Source: Ruminococcus sp.
GTDB lineage: Bacteria; Bacillota; Clostridia; Oscillospirales; Ruminococcaceae
Assembly: GCF_017464355.1 (NCBI RefSeq)
Contig: NZ_JAFUAG010000045.1
Span: forward strand, 1-64,000
Length of the DNA: 64,000 nucleotides
Direction: 5' to 3'
In this document: positions 60,771 to 64,000 of the stretch, piece by piece
How the letters are laid out: every line of letters begins with the position of its first letter
Position numbering within the stretch: position 1 is the first letter of the stretch
Program-made: the position numbers and the translations under genes
Notes under the pieces: generated by a model
Database searches by the model: none
What the model saw: only the letters and a program-made list of their open reading frames with translations
What the model was told of the DNA's origin: nothing

Positions 60771-61499
60771 ATGGCAAGAAAGATAAGCTGTTTAGGCGAG
60801 AATATCATACCTCCCGTCCATGTGGGCGTTATCATGGACGGTAACGGCAGGTGGGCGAAGAAGCGCGGCCTGCCCCGCAAGTTCGGACACAGAGAGGGCG
60901 CTAAGACCTTCCGTGCCATTACAAGGCACGCTAAGGCCGTGGGGATAGACTATATCACCTACTATGCCTTTTCTACCGAAAACTGGAAACGTCCCAAGGA
61001 CGAGGTTGAAGCTATAATGGATCTCTTCGAGAAGTACCTGGACGAGGTAAATGACTTTATCGAAGAGAATATCCGTATCAGGTTTATTGGTGACAGGTCT
61101 GTGCTGAGACCCTCGCTGCAGGAGAAAATGCGCAACACCGAGGAGACTTCCAAGGATTTTGACGCCATGACCCTGGTGCTTGCCATAAACTACGGCGGAA
61201 GGGACGAGATCTGCCACAGCATGAAGACCCTTGCTGAAAAAGTAAAGCTTGGCGAGCTTGATCCGCAGGATATCACCGAGGAGATGATAGAGAGAAACCT
61301 CTATACCGAGGAGATACCGCCCCTTGACCTGGTCATAAGACCCAGCGGCGAACAGCGGCTTTCCAATTTTATGATCTGGCAGGCGGCTTATGCGGAATTT
61401 TATTATACCAATATCCTCTGGCCCGATTTCAAGAACGATGATTTCGACAGAGCGATACTGGATTTTTGCGAAAGAAACAGAAGATTCGGAGGAGTTTGA
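60771..61499 (+). CDS. uppS: Undecaprenyl-diphosphate synthase
   Basis: 242 residues. IMDGNGRWAKKRGLP with the catalytic Asp, then HREG, AFSTENWKRP and RPSGEQRLSNFMIWQ. Builds the C55 lipid carrier for cell-wall synthesis. Starts 8 bases after frr. Confidence 0.96.
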   Translation: MARKISCLGENIIPPVHVGVIMDGNGRWAKKRGLPRKFGHREGAKTFRAITRHAKAVGIDYITYYAFSTENWKRPKDEVEAIMDLFEKYLDEVNDFIEENIRIRFIGDRSVLRPSLQEKMRNTEETSKDFDAMTLVLAINYGGRDEICHSMKTLAEKVKLGELDPQDITEEMIERNLYTEEIPPLDLVIRPSGEQRLSNFMIWQAAYAEFYYTNILWPDFKNDDFDRAILDFCERNRRFGGV

Positions 61500-61502
61500 G
61501 TA

Positions 61503-62387
61503 ATGTCGACCCGAATAATATCCGCTGCGGTGGCACTGGTGTTAGCCATTGTCCTCGTGGCGCTGCACAATACTATAGTTATAAACCTTGCTGTCGGTGC
61601 GCTGTCTGTACTGGCGATCACCGAGGTCTTCAAGGCCGTGGGTCTGAACAAGTTCAAACACCAGAGCATTGCTTGTATGGCCTTTGCGGGTGTCGATGCA
61701 CTGATGCCCTTTTTCTTCTACAGACTGCACACTATGTATTTTTTCAGCTACAGCCTGTATCTGGGTATTTTTGTACTGGCGATGTGCATACTGTATCTGA
61801 GAGACCACAAGACCTATAAGTTCACTGATTTCTTCGGTATGCTGGGCACTACGGTGCTGATAAGCTATTCCTTCGGCACACTGATAAAGCTGGCACAGGA
61901 TAACAGCATGGTAAGCTTTGTTCCCGAGAAGCAGCAGGGCAGGGCACAGGTGTACCTTATCGTGGTGTCACTGGCAGCAGCCTGGCTGGCGGACAGCGGT
62001 GCCTACTTCGTGGGAACTTTCTTCAACAAAACAGGCCGTGAGGTCCATCACCCATGGCCTGAGATAAGCCCCAACAAGACCCTTGAGGGACTTGCAGGCG
62101 GTGTTATCACAAACGGCCTTATACTTGTCATAGTCAGCCTTGTGTTCGATGCTGTGTGCGACGGCTTCAGCGTGCGCTATCTCATAGTGTTCGCTGCGGG
62201 CATGGCAGCAGCGCTCATCGGTTTGGTGGGCGATCTTACCGCGTCAATGGTAAAAAGGCAGACAGGCATAAAGGATTACGGCAACATAATGCCCGGTCAC
62301 GGCGGTGTTATGGACAGGTTCGACAGCGCACTGCTGGTCGTGCCTTTCATGTACTACCTGGCATCCCAGTGGCTGCTTATCAAATAA
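61503..62387 (+). CDS. cdsA: Phosphatidate cytidylyltransferase
   Basis: 294 residues, about eight membrane helices. Signature near the C-terminus: GIKDYGNIMPGHGGVMDRFDS. Makes CDP-diacylglycerol for phospholipids. Starts 3 bases after uppS. Confidence 0.95.
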   Translation: MSTRIISAAVALVLAIVLVALHNTIVINLAVGALSVLAITEVFKAVGLNKFKHQSIACMAFAGVDALMPFFFYRLHTMYFFSYSLYLGIFVLAMCILYLRDHKTYKFTDFFGMLGTTVLISYSFGTLIKLAQDNSMVSFVPEKQQGRAQVYLIVVSLAAAWLADSGAYFVGTFFNKTGREVHHPWPEISPNKTLEGLAGGVITNGLILVIVSLVFDAVCDGFSVRYLIVFAAGMAAALIGLVGDLTASMVKRQTGIKDYGNIMPGHGGVMDRFDSALLVVPFMYYLASQWLLIK

Positions 62388-62452
62388 AGATCAGAGGGGC
62401 AGGCCGAAATACGGCTTACCCCTTTTGAACGTTTTTTACAGAGGTTATTTTC

Positions 62453-63607
62453 ATGAAAACTATCAGTATCCTAGGCTCAACAGGCTCTATCGGCACCCAG
62501 GCATTGGAGGTCTGCCGTGAGCATAAAATTAAGGTAAAGGCGCTGGCAGCGTACTCAAATGTCAGGCTGCTGGCTGAACAGGCTTCGGAGTTCGGGGCAG
62601 AGTATGTCTGCGTTTACGATGAGAAAAAGCTTGATGAACTCAAAGGTCTGCTATCGGGCAGGGAGGTCACTTTCCTGACGGGCATGGAGGGTCTTAAGAC
62701 CATAGCTGCTCTTGACGGTGTGGATATCATGCTCAATTCCGTGGTGGGAATGGTCGGCCTTGTGCCTACCCTGACCGCAATCGAACACGGCACGGACATC
62801 GCCCTTGCCAATAAGGAGACCCTTGTGGCAGGAGGAAAGCTGGTCATTGACTCCGCTAAGGAAAAGGGCGTTAAGATATATCCCGTGGACAGCGAGCATT
62901 CAGCCATATTCCAGTCAAGGCAGGGCAATGAGATGAATGCTGTCAAGGGGATAATACTTACAGCCTCCGGCGGCCCGTTTTATGGCAAGACCGCCGATGA
63001 ACTGAAAAATGTCACCGTGGAGCAAGCCCTTGACCACCCTAACTGGTCCATGGGCAATAAAATAACTATCGACTCTGCAACGTTGATGAACAAGGGGCTT
63101 GAATTTATAGAAGCCATGTGGCTCTTTGACCTGCGTCCCGAGCAGATAGAGATAGTTGTCCACCGTGAGAGCGTTATACATTCAGCGGTGGAGTATGAGG
63201 ATAATTCCGTCATTGCACAGCTGGGCGTGCCCGATATGAAAATACCTATCCAGTACGCGCTGCTCTATCCGAAACGTGTACACTGCGATGTCAAGCACCT
63301 TTCCCTGACAGACTACGGCAGGCTGACCTTTGCAAAGCCCGACCACGATACTTTCAAATGCCTGACAGCCTGCATAAAAGCCGTCACCGAGGGCGGCATA
63401 CTTCCGGCGGCGGTAAACGGCGCCAATGAGCAGGCAGTTGCGGCTTTCCTGGCAGGGAAGATAAGCTTCCTGGGCATAGGCGAGCTTGTTACCGAAGTTC
63501 TTGAAAATACAGAAAATAAAGAGATACATGATGTCGAAGATATACTTGCCGCCGATAAGGCTGCGAGAGCATATGTGGCAGAACGAATAACAGAAAGGCA
63601 ATACTGA
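62453..63607 (+). CDS. dxr: 1-deoxy-D-xylulose-5-phosphate reductoisomerase
   Basis: 384 residues. NADPH loop GSTGSIGTQAL, LANKETLVAGG, metal-site VDSEHSAIFQ, and NKGLEFIEAMWLF. MEP pathway for isoprenoids, supplying uppS. DXP is also a thiazole precursor for ThiG. Confidence 0.96.
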   Translation: MKTISILGSTGSIGTQALEVCREHKIKVKALAAYSNVRLLAEQASEFGAEYVCVYDEKKLDELKGLLSGREVTFLTGMEGLKTIAALDGVDIMLNSVVGMVGLVPTLTAIEHGTDIALANKETLVAGGKLVIDSAKEKGVKIYPVDSEHSAIFQSRQGNEMNAVKGIILTASGGPFYGKTADELKNVTVEQALDHPNWSMGNKITIDSATLMNKGLEFIEAMWLFDLRPEQIEIVVHRESVIHSAVEYEDNSVIAQLGVPDMKIPIQYALLYPKRVHCDVKHLSLTDYGRLTFAKPDHDTFKCLTACIKAVTEGGILPAAVNGANEQAVAAFLAGKISFLGIGELVTEVLENTENKEIHDVEDILAADKAARAYVAERITERQY

Positions 63608-64000
63608 TGAGCATAGTCATAGCGATAATAATATTTGGTCTTATAATAACTATCCATGAATTTGGACACTTTATAGCAGCTAAGCTGAACGGTGTAAAGG
63701 TGAACGAATTCGCCATAGGCATGGGGCCTGCAATTTTCAAAAAGCAAAAGGGCGAGACACTCTATGCGCTGCGTTTGCTGCCCATAGGCGGCTACTGCGC
63801 CATGGAGGGCGAGAACAGCGACAGCGCCGACGGCAAAGCATTCTGCCAGAAAGCCGTGTGGCGCAGAATGATAATCGTCGTCGCAGGTGTGTGCATGAAC
63901 ATGATACTCGGATTTATACTGCTGATGATACAGACGGGCATGAGCGATGCTATCGTCACCACCACAGTTTCCAGATTTGAGGAAAATGCTGTCAGCCACG
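63607..64000 (+). CDS. rseP: RseP-type site-2 protease, N-terminal part (partial)
   Basis: 131 residues are visible before the right edge. The first helix holds HEFGH (residues 17-21), the zinc-binding HExxH. RLLPIGGYCAMEGEN matches the membrane-loop region of RIP metalloproteases, then helix MIIVVAGVCMNMILGFILLM begins. Its ATG overlaps the dxr stop (TGATG). Cleaves membrane-bound anti-sigma factors or signal-peptide remnants. Incomplete in this window. Confidence 0.92.
   Translation, partial: MSIVIAIIIFGLIITIHEFGHFIAAKLNGVKVNEFAIGMGPAIFKKQKGETLYALRLLPIGGYCAMEGENSDSADGKAFCQKAVWRRMIIVVAGVCMNMILGFILLMIQTGMSDAIVTTTVSRFEENAVSH

Overview
The window looks like a chromosome segment of a cellulolytic Ruminococcus, closest in style to the R. 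albus group. Three secreted proteins carry type I dockerins of the ruminococcal form (GDINGDGDIN / NVTD / AAHVKGIR). One of them is a GH5 cellulase, one a giant BspA-type leucine-rich-repeat protein, and one a string of cohesin-like modules. Translation starts have strong AGGAGG-type sites, and most promoters read as TTGxxx-17-TATAAT, as expected for a Firmicute. The genus is an inference from these features. I saw no rRNA, tRNA or CRISPR array.

Layout. 1-141: edge of an IS3-like insertion sequence. 213-5306: LRR/dockerin protein. 5628-8760: TetR-flavoprotein pair with two operators, a SIMPL protein, a small phosphatase and a decayed acetyltransferase. 8765-14289: minus-strand CO dehydrogenase (CooS) block with two small membrane proteins and a sulfonate/nitrate-type ABC transporter. 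14432-19530: two-component system plus MacB/FtsX-type ABC exporter. 19636-20669: purC. 20805-22229: vWA lipoprotein. 22302-24915: ABC exporter with histidine kinase but no response regulator. 25014-27881: erythromycin-esterase homologue, diguanylate cyclase, truncated PAP2 phosphatase. 28115-29123: 25-residue tandem-repeat secreted protein and a small membrane protein. 29421-32063: cohesin-like/dockerin protein. 32264-38943: thiamine operon under a TPP riboswitch (thiS-thiF-thiG-thiH-tenI/thiE-thiD-thiC).

39025-45426 is the most interesting block: a tightly coupled operon with a TerB-N/TerB-C protein, a BrxD-like ATPase, a small kinase-like P-loop protein, an overlooked 59-residue basic protein, an Lhr/BrxHI-like helicase and a DUF2716-like protein. 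It shares parts with BREX and with predicted Ter-linked DNA-processing systems but has no pglX, pglZ or nuclease here. I regard it as the best candidate for an undescribed system.

45445-47251: minimal two-gene SUF (sufC-sufB). 47345-49255: GGDEF-EAL protein with a long leader. 49285-51441: dockerin-bearing GH5 cellulase with a palindromic operator. 51585-52745: D,D-carboxypeptidase homologue with all three active-site motifs altered. 52796-64000: housekeeping genes (pgi, yceD-rpmF, der-plsY, gpsA, yjbQ, pyrH-frr-uppS-cdsA-dxr-rseP); rseP runs off the right edge.
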